A DNA stretch of 61,086 bases from Acidobacteriota bacterium (GCA_018268835.1 JAFDVU010000014.1:1-61086); one strand, 5' to 3'; positions 41,443-50,121 are shown, numbered from the stretch's first letter. Notes: generated by a model from the sequence alone, not told the origin. Numbers and translations are program-made.

Positions 41443-42645
41443 GTGATGAGCGCGGCGACCCCGTTCCGTTGGCCCGGCTCGTGGACCACACCCGACACCG
41501 TCGATCTGCTGCAAGGCACGGCGGTCGACCTGATCCTGCTCCCCGAGGATCGGGTCTTCGATCGCGTGCGGGCTCGCGCGCGCGAACGCGGCATCGCCAG
41601 CGCCGTCGCGCCGCCCGAGGGAGTCGCGATGGCGCCGGGCGCGTGGCCGGGCGTGAAGCTGTCGCGCGGCGGCGAGGCCGAATTCGCGGCCGGACCCACC
41701 GGTGTGCCGTGGGTCGATTCCAACGGCTGGCTGGTGCGGCTCATGCGCGCGATGCACCCCGGCGCCGCGGCGTGGATCGACGCGCCACCCAAGGATCGCG
41801 CCGTCTTCCCGCCCGCCTCCTACGAACTCGCCGTGGCCGACGCCGCCGCGCACGGTGGACGCTGGATCCTGGCGCTCGACAGCGCGCTCGCCTCCCACAT
41901 CACACCCGACGCTCCCGCGTGGAAGCGCATGATGGCCGCGGCGAGCTTCTTCGCGGCGCGCCGTGCGTGGATGGAGTGCACGCCCGCGGCGACCCTCGGA
42001 GTAGTCAGCGATTTCAGCGGTCCCAACGAGTTCATGGGGCAGGAACTGTTGAACCTGGTTGCGCGCTCCGGCCAGCAGTATCGCGTCGTACCCAAGGCGC
42101 GTCCCGATTTCGCCGGGCTGCGCGCGATCCTCTACGCCGATCGCGACGCGCCCTCCCCCGCGCTTCGCCGGCAGGCGCTCGCCTTCGTCGAAGCCGGCGG
42201 ACTGCTCATCGCCGCGCCAGTTTGGGGCGCGGCGCCCGGCCGCGAAGTTGCGGCGGACCACCCGCGTTTCGCCCTCCGCGCGCACGGCAAGGGACGCATT
42301 GCACTCGCCCACGCCGAACCCGACGATCCCTGGATGCTGGCCAACGATTCGGCCGTGCTCGTCAGCCACCGCTACGATCTGGTCCGCTGCTTCAACAGCG
42401 GTTCGTTCGGCGCCTGCTACACCGTATCGCCGGACCGCGTCCGCACCGTTGTGCACGTGCTGTTCTATGCCGATCGCGGGCCGAGCGAAGCCGCGATACG
42501 CATCGCCGGAAGCTTCCGCACGGCGCGCATCTCCACCATCGACCGCCCCGATCCCCAACCCGTGCGCGCTCAGTTCGCCAGGGACGCGGTTGAAGTCCAC
42601 CTGCCGCCCGTGCCGCCGTACGTGGCCATCGAACTGACCGCATGA
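41443..42645 (+). CDS. Uncharacterised protein with a GATase-like C-terminal region
   Basis: A 400-residue protein I do not recognise with certainty. It has no signal peptide. The N-terminal part (about 1-190) has alternating strands and helices (TAVDLILLPED, GGRWILALDSALA). The middle (ATLGVVSDFSGPNEFMGQEL to RRQALAFVEAGGLLIAAPV) resembles the glutamine-amidotransferase-like or trimerisation domain found in GH42-type glycosidases, where an active Cys is absent. Start codons at 41443 (GTG) and 41446 (ATG) are adjacent. It is the first gene of the tight operon up to 48585, with 10 bases to the next gene, so a role in sugar or sugar-acid breakdown is likely. Confidence 0.7.
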   Translation: MMSAATPFRWPGSWTTPDTVDLLQGTAVDLILLPEDRVFDRVRARARERGIASAVAPPEGVAMAPGAWPGVKLSRGGEAEFAAGPTGVPWVDSNGWLVRLMRAMHPGAAAWIDAPPKDRAVFPPASYELAVADAAAHGGRWILALDSALASHITPDAPAWKRMMAAASFFAARRAWMECTPAATLGVVSDFSGPNEFMGQELLNLVARSGQQYRVVPKARPDFAGLRAILYADRDAPSPALRRQALAFVEAGGLLIAAPVWGAAPGREVAADHPRFALRAHGKGRIALAHAEPDDPWMLANDSAVLVSHRYDLVRCFNSGSFGACYTVSPDRVRTVVHVLFYADRGPSEAAIRIAGSFRTARISTIDRPDPQPVRAQFARDAVEVHLPPVPPYVAIELTA

Positions 42646-42655
42646 GGAGGATGCC

Positions 42656-43861
42656 ATGACCTGCCGCCAGAGCCGACGCAACTTTCTCACGAGCAGCGCC
42701 GCGGCGCTCTCCGGCGCGTGGATCGGGGAACGCAATCCGGCGCGTGCAGCGGCGCCCGCCTCGCCGGTGGCGATCGCGCGCTGCCGCTCGTACACGCCGG
42801 GAGAACTCCTCCCCGCGATGACCCGCATGTTCGATCGCCTGGGCGGTCTTGCGCGCCTGGTGAAGGGCAAGACGGTCGCGGTCAAGATCAATCTCACCGG
42901 GTCTCCCACGTATCGCCTGCACTATCTGCCGGTCGAAGATACGCACTACACGCACCCACAGGTGATTGCCGCGGCGGCGCATCTCATGGGGCGTGCCGGA
43001 GCGAAGCGCATCCGTATTCTGGAAAGCCCGTGGTCCACCGCGGACCCGGTGGAGGAGTATGTGCTGCAGGCCAACTGGGAACCGCGCGACATCCTGGGCG
43101 CGGCGCCCAACGTGGAGTTCGAGAACACCAACTACCTGGGCCGCGGCAAATGCTATTCGCGCCTCACTGTGCCCTTCGGCGGCTACGTGTATCCGGCGTT
43201 CGATCTCAATCACTCCTACGAAGACTGCGACGTGTTCGTGAGCATCGCCAAGATGAAGGAACACGCCACCGCCGGCGTCACGCTCTCCATGAAGAACTGC
43301 TTCGGCATCACGCCGTGCACGATTTACGGCACCGGCGCGGGCATCGACGAGCCGTCGCTGATTCCCAAGGGCGGGCGCGGTCCGATCCACGCAGGCGATC
43401 GCGGGCCTTCGAAGAGCGCGCCGCAGGAGTTGCACCCCGATGGACCAAAGCGCGATACCTACCGGGTGCCGCGCACGGTCGTGGATCTGAATGCCGCGCG
43501 CCCGGTCCACCTGGCGATCGTCGAAGGCATCCGCACCATGACCGGTGGAGAAGGTCCGTGGGTCAACGAGGACCTGCAAGCCGTGGCGCCGGGCGTGATC
43601 GTGGCCGGATTGAATCCCGTGTGTACGGACGCAGTCTGCATGGCAGTGATGGGCTTCGATCCGCTGGCCGATCGCGGCACCGCGCCCTTCGAAGCCTGCG
43701 ACAGCACCTTGAAACTGGCCGAGGACGTGGGGCTGGGCACGCGCGACCTGAGCCGTATCGAGGTGGTGGGAGCCGGCATCGCGGAGGCCAAGTTCGATTT
43801 CGCCGCCATGCGCGGGAAGAGACGCAGCGCACCGCCTCAGGGCGCGGCGCGGAGAGGTTGA
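42656..43861 (+). CDS. Tat-exported DUF362 protein
   Basis: A 401-residue protein with a twin-arginine signal (SRRNFLTSSAAALSGAW) ending near ARAA. The body is a DUF362 domain (GKTVAVKINLTGSP, then KMKEHATAGVTLSMKNCFGI and INPVC-type segment LNPVCTDAVCMAVMG). DUF362 proteins often bind iron-sulfur clusters or act with ferredoxins; here only scattered Cys are seen and no ferredoxin motif. GAGGAGG precedes the ATG. It follows the 41443 gene by 10 bases and precedes the UxuA-like gene by 3, so it is part of the operon. Its biochemical role is unknown. Confidence 0.85.
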   Translation: MTCRQSRRNFLTSSAAALSGAWIGERNPARAAAPASPVAIARCRSYTPGELLPAMTRMFDRLGGLARLVKGKTVAVKINLTGSPTYRLHYLPVEDTHYTHPQVIAAAAHLMGRAGAKRIRILESPWSTADPVEEYVLQANWEPRDILGAAPNVEFENTNYLGRGKCYSRLTVPFGGYVYPAFDLNHSYEDCDVFVSIAKMKEHATAGVTLSMKNCFGITPCTIYGTGAGIDEPSLIPKGGRGPIHAGDRGPSKSAPQELHPDGPKRDTYRVPRTVVDLNAARPVHLAIVEGIRTMTGGEGPWVNEDLQAVAPGVIVAGLNPVCTDAVCMAVMGFDPLADRGTAPFEACDSTLKLAEDVGLGTRDLSRIEVVGAGIAEAKFDFAAMRGKRRSAPPQGAARRG

Positions 43862-43864
43862 ACG

Positions 43865-45019
43865 ATGAAGATCTCACGCAGATCGCTGATGCAAACGGCC
43901 GCGGCTGCCAGTGCCGCGGCGATGGCGCCGCAAGTGGACGCGGCCACCATGCCCCCGAACCGCTTCGAGGGCAAGGACACGCCGAAACTCTGCCTTGGAA
44001 TCGGCGACGGCGGACCCGTCGCGCAGGGCACGCCCGACGAAATGGCGGCGGCGAGCGCGCGCCGGCTGTGCCAGATCGGCGTCCAGCACGCCATCACCGG
44101 GATGGGCCGTATCCCCTGGGAAGAGGACGCGCTTCGCACGCTGCTCGACCGCTACAAGAAGAACGGCGTCACCATCGGCAACATCATGATCGGCGGCTTC
44201 GATCGCGCCATCTACAACCGGCCCGGGAAGGACGAAGACATCGAAAAGGTGATCCAGTCCATCCAGGTCGCGGGCAAGTGCGGCCTGCCGGTGGTCGAGT
44301 ACAACTGGTACGCGCATCGCGCCATGGAAGGCTATTTCGCCGAAGAGGGTCGCGCCGGCTCCGGCTGGACCGGGTTCGATTATGACCGCGAAGTAGAGTC
44401 CGGCGGGAAGAAGATGAAGTTCCGCGATCTCCCGCCGCTGGAGCGCGAAGGCGCCCACACGCTGGACGAGATGTGGACCAACATCGCCTACTTTCTCAAG
44501 GCCGTGATTCCCGCGGCGGAGAAGGCCGGAGTGCGGCTGGCGCTGCATCCCAACGATCCGCCGGCCCCGGTTTCGCGCGGCTCGCAGCAGATCATGGGCA
44601 CGGTGGATGGTTGGAAGAAGCTGATCGCCATCGTCAACAGCCCGGCCAACGGCATTACGTTCGATTGCGGTGTGACGAAAGAGATGGGGCAGGATCCGGT
44701 GGACGTGTGCCGCTACTTCCTCTCGCGCGACCGCATCAACCACTGCCACTTCCGCAATGTGAAGGTGCCGAAACCGTACGAACGCTACAGCGAAGTCTTC
44801 ATCGACGAAGGCGAGAACAACATGTTCGCCGTGATGCGCGAACTGGTGCGCGGCAAGTACACGCGGCTGATTTATCCCGAGCATCCGCGCGCCATCGATT
44901 ACGATCGGGAACGGACCAACTTCCGCCCGCAATATCCGGGCGGCGGCACTTACGCCGCATTTGCTTATAACGTGGGTTACGCGCGGGCGATGATGCAGGC
45001 CGCGCTGACAGTGGGGTGA
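43865..45019 (+). CDS. Tat-exported mannonate dehydratase-like (UxuA-type) barrel protein
   Basis: A 384-residue protein with a twin-arginine signal (SRRSLMQTAAAASAAA). The rest is a xylose-isomerase-like TIM barrel with UxuA features: LALHPNDPPAPVSRG, ITFDCGVTKEMGQDP, NHCHFRNVK and a C-terminal LIYPEHPRAIDYDRE. In UxuA the corresponding His, Cys and Asp bind the metal that dehydrates D-mannonate to 2-keto-3-deoxygluconate. A sugar-acid dehydratase or isomerase role is likely, but the substrate is not fixed by sequence. A periplasmic location is unusual because UxuA is cytoplasmic. Confidence 0.82.
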   Translation: MKISRRSLMQTAAAASAAAMAPQVDAATMPPNRFEGKDTPKLCLGIGDGGPVAQGTPDEMAAASARRLCQIGVQHAITGMGRIPWEEDALRTLLDRYKKNGVTIGNIMIGGFDRAIYNRPGKDEDIEKVIQSIQVAGKCGLPVVEYNWYAHRAMEGYFAEEGRAGSGWTGFDYDREVESGGKKMKFRDLPPLEREGAHTLDEMWTNIAYFLKAVIPAAEKAGVRLALHPNDPPAPVSRGSQQIMGTVDGWKKLIAIVNSPANGITFDCGVTKEMGQDPVDVCRYFLSRDRINHCHFRNVKVPKPYERYSEVFIDEGENNMFAVMRELVRGKYTRLIYPEHPRAIDYDRERTNFRPQYPGGGTYAAFAYNVGYARAMMQAALTVG

Positions 45020-45023
45020 TTCC

Positions 45024-46361
45024 ATGCAAAACGCACGACGATCGTTTCTGAAGGGCGCGGCCGGCGCCCTCGGCGCGGGGCTCTGGGCCGGTGTGGACCT
45101 GGAGGCGTATCCGCAAAACACCAACACGAATTCCAAACCTTCCGCATTGAAGATCACGGACCTGCGTATCGCCACCATCACGCGCGCGCCCATGACCTGC
45201 CCGCTGATCCGGATCGACACCAACCAGGGCATCTACGGGCTCGGCGAAGTGCGCGACGGCGCGAGCAAGAACTACGCGCTGATGCTCAAGAGCCGCCTGC
45301 TCAACGAAAACCCCTGCAACGTGGACAAGCTCTTCCGCAAGATCAAGCAGTTCGGCGGACCGGCGCGGCAGGGCGGCGGCGTGTGCGGCGTGGAAATGGC
45401 GCTCTGGGATCTGGCCGGCAAAGCCTACAACGTGCCGGTGTACCAGATGCTCGGCGGCAGATTTCGCGACCGCATCCGTTGCTACGCCGACACCACGGAA
45501 TCGCACGACCCGGTCGAGTACGGGCGGCGACTCAAGGCGCGCCGCGACCAGGGCTTTACGTGGCTGAAGATGGATCTCGGCATCGACCTGATGGAGAACG
45601 ATCCCGGCTGCATCACGCGCCCCGGCGGCGAAAGCGTCGGGCAGGGCGGACGCACGCAGCACATGTTCACCGGCATCGAACTGACCCCCAAGGGGCTGGC
45701 GCGCATGGGCGAATATGTCGCCGCCGTCCGCGAGCAGGTGGGCTACGACATTCCGCTCTCCGCCGACCACTTCGGCCACATCGGGTTGAACAGTTGCATC
45801 CGGCTCGGCAAGGAGATGGAGAAGTACAACCTGGCGTGGCTGGAGGACATGATCCCCTGGCAGTACACCGATCTGCTCAAGAAGATCTCCGACGCGGTGG
45901 ATATCCCGATTCTCACCGGCGAGGACATCTACCTCAAAGAGCCGTTCATGGAACTCTGCCGTGCGCACGCCGTGGACATCATCCATCCCGACCTGGCCAC
46001 TTCCGGCGGCATCCTGGAGACCAAGAAGATCGGCGACGGCGCGCAGGAGTACGGCGTCGCCATGGCGATGCACTTCGCCGGCTCGCCGATTTCCTGCATG
46101 GCCAACGTGCACTGCGCCGCGGCTACCGAGAACTTCCTGGTGATGGAGAACCACTCGGTGGACGTGCCGTGGTGGAACGATCTGGTGGACGGCGTGGAGA
46201 AGCCGATCGTCAACAAAGGCTTCATCACCGTGCCGGACAAGCCGGGCTTGGGCATCACGCTGAACGAAGAGGTCGTCAAACAGCACCTGCTGGAGCCGGG
46301 CTACTTCGAACCCACCCCGCAGTGGAACGTAGACCGGACCAACGACCGCCTTTGGAGCTGA
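45024..46361 (+). CDS. Tat-exported enolase-superfamily dehydratase (mandelate racemase group)
   Basis: A 445-residue protein with a twin-arginine signal (ARRSFLKGAAGALGAG). The capping domain and (beta/alpha)7-beta barrel of the enolase superfamily follow. Probable metal ligands are Asp 248 (LSADHFGH), Glu 274 (AWLEDMIPW) and Glu 300 (LTGEDIYL). The second-strand base motif is LKMD (Lys 182, Asp 184), and the Asp-His dyad is Asp 323 (HPDLATSGG) with His 350 (AMHFAGSP). This set suits an acid-sugar dehydratase or racemase of the mandelate racemase subgroup. It starts 4 bases after the UxuA-like gene. Periplasmic location is unusual for this superfamily. Confidence 0.88.
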   Translation: MQNARRSFLKGAAGALGAGLWAGVDLEAYPQNTNTNSKPSALKITDLRIATITRAPMTCPLIRIDTNQGIYGLGEVRDGASKNYALMLKSRLLNENPCNVDKLFRKIKQFGGPARQGGGVCGVEMALWDLAGKAYNVPVYQMLGGRFRDRIRCYADTTESHDPVEYGRRLKARRDQGFTWLKMDLGIDLMENDPGCITRPGGESVGQGGRTQHMFTGIELTPKGLARMGEYVAAVREQVGYDIPLSADHFGHIGLNSCIRLGKEMEKYNLAWLEDMIPWQYTDLLKKISDAVDIPILTGEDIYLKEPFMELCRAHAVDIIHPDLATSGGILETKKIGDGAQEYGVAMAMHFAGSPISCMANVHCAAATENFLVMENHSVDVPWWNDLVDGVEKPIVNKGFITVPDKPGLGITLNEEVVKQHLLEPGYFEPTPQWNVDRTNDRLWS

Positions 46362-46367
46362 TCGAAG

Positions 46368-47240
46368 ATGAGAGCCCTTCTGTTACCGCTCGCCGCCGTG
46401 CTGTGCCTGCCGCCCGCGCATGCGCAGTTATACAAATTGACGCGCGAGCAGTTGATCGAACTGACGGCGCAGAATCCCTTTGAGCGCTTCCCGGACGGCC
46501 GCCCGAAGGTGCCGAACGACCTGATGGAGCGCGCCCGGGGCATGTCCGCGGAGGATGTGTTCGCGGTCATCCCCGGGCGCGGCTTCCGCAATCAGTACGA
46601 AGATGGCTTCCAGACCCTGCGTCCGAAACAGAAGATGGTGGGGCGCGCATTCACCGTGCAGTTCATGCCCGCGCGCCCGGACCTGGACGCCGTGGTCAAC
46701 GCCAAGGGCCGGGTCTACAACCAGACCGCGCTCGACATGCTGCAACCCGGCGACGTCCTGGTGGTGGAACTCTTCGGTAAGGAGGCCGACGGCACCATCG
46801 TGGGCGACAACCTCTTCTACTACATGGCCAGGACCGCCAGGTGCGCCGGGCTCGTGGTGGACGGTGGCATCCGCGATCTGGAGGGCATCTCTGAAATCGA
46901 CATGCCCGCCTACTTCCGCAAGGCGCACCCCAGCTACCTGACCAACGTCACCATCACCGGCATCAACATTCCAGTGCGCATCGGCAACGCAACCGTGATG
47001 CCCGGCGACCTCGTGTTCGGCGACGCCGAGGGCGTGTACTTCATTCCGCCGCAACTGGTGCGGCAGACCGTGGATGCCGCCGATACCACCCATATCCACG
47101 ACGAATGGACGCGCAAGATGTTTGACACCGGCAAGTACAAGTCGAGCGAGATTTACGGCAGCCCGAAGGATCCGGCGTTGAAGAAAGAGTACGAAGAGTA
47201 TCTGAAGAAACGTCTGGAAGAGATCCGCAAGAAGCAATAA
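46368..47240 (+). CDS. Exported RraA-like protein, possible 2-oxoacid aldolase
   Basis: A 290-residue protein with an N-terminal signal sequence (MRALLLPLAAVLCLPPAHAQ) and a RraA-fold core (about 80-260). Motifs are LVVDGGIRDLEGI, which gives the Asp-x20-Arg-Asp-type metal/substrate site, and MPGDLVFGDAEGVYFIP. RraA-fold proteins include the HMG/CHA aldolases, which cleave 4-hydroxy-2-oxoacids in divalent-metal-dependent reactions; the E. coli RNase E regulator is a non-catalytic relative. Between two sugar-acid dehydratase genes, an aldolase or decarboxylase step fits. It lies 6 bases after the enolase-superfamily gene. Confidence 0.82.
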   Translation: MRALLLPLAAVLCLPPAHAQLYKLTREQLIELTAQNPFERFPDGRPKVPNDLMERARGMSAEDVFAVIPGRGFRNQYEDGFQTLRPKQKMVGRAFTVQFMPARPDLDAVVNAKGRVYNQTALDMLQPGDVLVVELFGKEADGTIVGDNLFYYMARTARCAGLVVDGGIRDLEGISEIDMPAYFRKAHPSYLTNVTITGINIPVRIGNATVMPGDLVFGDAEGVYFIPPQLVRQTVDAADTTHIHDEWTRKMFDTGKYKSSEIYGSPKDPALKKEYEEYLKKRLEEIRKKQ

Positions 47241-47253
47241 CCCAAGGAGCCTC

Positions 47254-48585
47254 ATGAATCGCAGACACTTTCTCTCCGGCGCCGCGGCAGGACTGGGCGC
47301 GCGCGCCCTGGCCGCGCAGGAAGCGGCGCAGCGCGCCACCCGGGCGCTGCCCGCGCCGATCATCAAGGACGTGCAGGTGATTGCCACGGCGCCCGCCGGT
47401 TCGCGCCTCAGCGTGGTCAAGATCCTCACCGACCAGGACGGACTGCATGGCTACGGCTGCGCCACGTTCACGCAGCGCGCCGAGGTCGTCAACACGGCGA
47501 TCGAAAAATACCTGCGCCCGTTCCTCACGGGCAAGCCGGCGGACCGTATCGACGATCTGTGGCAGGCCATGTACAACAGTTCCTACTGGCGCAACGGCCC
47601 GGTGCTGAACAACGCCATCAGCGGCGTGGACCAGGCGCTCTGGGACATCAAGGGGCGGCAGGCGGGCATGCCGGTGTACGAACTGCTCGGCGGCAAGTGC
47701 CGCGAAGCGGTGGACTGCTACACGCACGCTTCCGGCGCCGAAATTCCGCAGGCCATCGAGAGTGCGAAGCGCATCATCGCCCAGGGCTTCCGCCACGTGC
47801 GCGTGCAGGTGGGCGTGCCCGGCATGGACGGCTACGGCGCCGGACGCGGCGGCACGCCGGCGCAGGGCCTTCACTCCGGCGGCGTCTTCGAACCGGCGGT
47901 CGCCATGCGCCGCGAACTGAAGGTGCTGGAGACGGCGCGCAAGGAATTGGGTGACGAGATCGAACTGCTGCACGACATGCACGAACGCTATCCGCCGAAC
48001 ATGGCCGTGCAGTTCGCCAAAGCCGTGGAGCCGCTGCGCCTCTTCTTCCTCGAGGACTCGCTCTCGCCCGAGGACATCGAATACTTCCGACAGATCCGCC
48101 AGAACTGCGCCACGCCGCTGGCCATGGGCGAGTTGTTCAACAGTCCGCACGAGTGGCGCCCGCTGATCGCTGGGCGACTGATCGATTTCATCCGCATGCA
48201 CGTCTCGCAGGGCGGCGGCGTCACCCCGATGCGCAAGGTGGCGGCGTTCGCCGAACTCTACGGGGTGCGCACCGCGTGGCACGGTCCGGGCGACGTCTCT
48301 CCCGTCGGACACGCGGCAAACGTGGCGCTCGATCTGGCCTGCTACAACTTCGGCATCCAGGAATACTCGGCGTTCAATGAGCGCTCCCGCGAAGTCTTCC
48401 AAGGCTGTCCGGTGATGAAGGACGGCTACCTGTGGGCCACGGAGGCTCCCGGATGGGGCATCGAAATCGACGAGAAGGCCGCGGCCAAATATCCCTACGG
48501 CTCCTTCGAGGGCGGCGAACGCAAGTCGCTGAACGGAGGCTGGGGCGAAATCCGCAAGCGCGACGGCACGATCATCAAGCAGTGA
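47254..48585 (+). CDS. Tat-exported ManD-like mannonate/gluconate dehydratase (enolase superfamily)
   Basis: A 443-residue protein with a twin-arginine signal (NRRHFLSGAAAGLG). The barrel shows the ManD/RspA pattern: HVRVQVGVPG, metal Asp 241 with His 243 in HDMHERYPP, Glu 267 (FFLEDSLSPED), Glu 293 (MGELFNSPHEW), the MHVSQGGG segment and the signature AWHGPGDVSPVGHAANVALD (His 343). In ManD enzymes these residues dehydrate D-mannonate and/or D-gluconate. It is the last gene of the operon, 13 bases after the RraA-like gene. A cytoplasmic homologue would be normal; export is the odd point. Confidence 0.9.
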   Translation: MNRRHFLSGAAAGLGARALAAQEAAQRATRALPAPIIKDVQVIATAPAGSRLSVVKILTDQDGLHGYGCATFTQRAEVVNTAIEKYLRPFLTGKPADRIDDLWQAMYNSSYWRNGPVLNNAISGVDQALWDIKGRQAGMPVYELLGGKCREAVDCYTHASGAEIPQAIESAKRIIAQGFRHVRVQVGVPGMDGYGAGRGGTPAQGLHSGGVFEPAVAMRRELKVLETARKELGDEIELLHDMHERYPPNMAVQFAKAVEPLRLFFLEDSLSPEDIEYFRQIRQNCATPLAMGELFNSPHEWRPLIAGRLIDFIRMHVSQGGGVTPMRKVAAFAELYGVRTAWHGPGDVSPVGHAANVALDLACYNFGIQEYSAFNERSREVFQGCPVMKDGYLWATEAPGWGIEIDEKAAAKYPYGSFEGGERKSLNGGWGEIRKRDGTIIKQ

Positions 48586-48640
48586 CCGTGGCGTAGCGGT
48601 GCGTTTCGGCCGGAGCGCGGTCCGCCATGCCGTGGTTTCG

Positions 48641-48646
48641 TATAAT
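48641..48646 (+). promoter_or_regulatory. Candidate -10 element at the exported hydrolase gene
   Basis: A perfect TATAAT lies 7 bases before the ATG at 48654. Transcription starting there would give a leaderless or nearly leaderless mRNA. No good -35 is visible. Confidence 0.35.
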
Positions 48647-48653
48647 TCTGACC

Positions 48654-49322
48654 ATGGTGCCTAATGCCAGGCTGGGAACCCGGCTCCCGATCCTGATCCT
48701 GATGCTGTCGCTCTCGCCGGGGGCGATCCCTCCCGCCCCTGCGGCCGAATCCTCGTGTTGCGGTGCGATCACGGAGCGAGGCAAGCAACTCCTGGCGGTG
48801 CTCGATGGCATGAATGTCGAGTCTCTGTGGCTGTCGCATGAACACGTCAACTGGGAGACCGGCGAGCCGGACAAAGGCGAGGACTATACCGGACCCGGCC
48901 GATCGACGCATTGCAGCGCGTTCGCCGCCGCGGTGGGAAAGCGGGTCGGCGTCTACATGCTGCGCCCGCCCGAGCACGGGCAGATACTGCTGGCAAATGC
49001 GCAGGCGGGATGGTTTGGTTCGCCGGCCGGCCTGCGGAATGGGTGGCTGCCGGTGAAGGACGCTCATGAGGCGCAGTCGCTGGCCAACCGCGGAAACCTC
49101 GTGGTGGTCGTGTTCGAGAGCCCGGACCCGCACCGGCCGGGACATATCGCGATCGTCCGGCCGGCGCATCGCCCCACGCGGCTGCTCGAAGAGAACGGAC
49201 CGGAAATCATCCAGGCCGGGCAGAGGAATTACACAAAGACCTCGACGAAAGTGGGCTTCCTTGCCCACCCGGGAGCATGGCCGGGGGGCGTGCGGTATTA
49301 CGCCCATCCCATCGAGCAATAG
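48654..49322 (+). CDS. Exported protein, possible CHAP/NlpC-like cysteine hydrolase
   Basis: About 222 residues with a signal sequence (RLPILILMLSLSPGAIPPAPA). The remaining domain has a Cys in RSTHCSAFAAAVGKRVG, later a His in RPGHIAIVRPA and an Asn in LLEENGPEI, the order expected for NlpC/P60 or CHAP papain-like amidases. This is a weak motif match only. A TATAAT sequence at 48641 sits 7 bases before ATG 48654; a longer start at 48627 would place that -10 inside the gene, so 48654 is preferred. It stands after the dehydratase operon and its role there is unclear. Confidence 0.6.
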   Translation: MVPNARLGTRLPILILMLSLSPGAIPPAPAAESSCCGAITERGKQLLAVLDGMNVESLWLSHEHVNWETGEPDKGEDYTGPGRSTHCSAFAAAVGKRVGVYMLRPPEHGQILLANAQAGWFGSPAGLRNGWLPVKDAHEAQSLANRGNLVVVVFESPDPHRPGHIAIVRPAHRPTRLLEENGPEIIQAGQRNYTKTSTKVGFLAHPGAWPGGVRYYAHPIEQ

Positions 49323-49367
49323 GCGGGCCGAAGGGCCGGGTCCAGTGGCGCGAATCGCGGGATCCGG

Positions 49368-50093
49368 TTAGATCCGGCCGAACTTCGCCACGGCTTCCTT
49401 GATGGATTTGAACTTCTCGATGAAGGGCAGCATGCGGTGCTCGGTATCGTCGAGTTCCTGCGCCTTCTTCAGCACGTCCGCCGCCTTCGCCTTCGGCACC
49501 ACGGCGACGCCGTCCTCGTCCGCGGTCACAATGTCCCCCGGATTCACTCGCGCCCCCGCGCACGTTACCGGCACGTTCACACCGGCGACGCGGAAGTGGT
49601 TGATCGTGGTGGAAGGCGCGACGCCGCGGCTGAATACGGGAAACTGGATGCGGCGGATTTGCGGCGTATCGCGCACGCTGCCGTCCACCACCGCGCCGGC
49701 GAGTCCGCGCACCTTCATCGCGGTGGTCATGAGCGCGCCCACGCCGCCGTAATCCAGGCCGTCCTCCAGCACCATCACGTACACCGATCCCGGCGGCGCG
49801 GCATCGATCGCGTCCAGCATGCCCTGCGATGCCGGCGCGCCCTCCTTATGCTCCTCCTTCTTGAGCAGCACGGTCACCGCCGGACCGGCGAACTTCACCG
49901 GCGATATCGGGCGCATGTCGTGCGACATGTACGCGCGCTGTCCGTATAGCTGCTCGACCGCGTCGGAGACGCTGGCCACCTCCGTCAACCGGAACCCCTC
50001 TACCAGGGGATCGGCCGCCGGCTGCGCCATCAGCCAGACACACGCCACCGGTACCGCGACCGCCGCCGCGGCGACGCACAGGATCCGTTTCAT
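49368..50093 (-). CDS. Exported RraA-like protein 2
   Basis: A 241-residue protein with a signal or membrane anchor (about 1-23) and an RraA-fold core. The VVDGSVRDTPQI segment carries the Asp...Arg-Asp site and NPGDIVTADEDGVAVVP the second conserved region; both are intact, so aldolase-type chemistry is possible. It differs in sequence from the RraA-like protein at 46368, so the two are not a recent duplication. It lies 28 bases after the rhamnose isomerase stop and is probably in the same leftward transcript. A role in 2-oxoacid cleavage during rhamnose or uronate use would fit but is not shown. Confidence 0.8.
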   Translation of the reverse strand: MKRILCVAAAAVAVPVACVWLMAQPAADPLVEGFRLTEVASVSDAVEQLYGQRAYMSHDMRPISPVKFAGPAVTVLLKKEEHKEGAPASQGMLDAIDAAPPGSVYVMVLEDGLDYGGVGALMTTAMKVRGLAGAVVDGSVRDTPQIRRIQFPVFSRGVAPSTTINHFRVAGVNVPVTCAGARVNPGDIVTADEDGVAVVPKAKAADVLKKAQELDDTEHRMLPFIEKFKSIKEAVAKFGRI

Positions 50094-50121
50094 GGATAAC
50101 CTCCTTAAAGCGGGAGGGCGG

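Noticed and set aside
44799..46286. Long antisense frame over the enolase-superfamily gene
   Set aside because: It has no motif and conflicts with a sense protein with intact metal and dyad residues.
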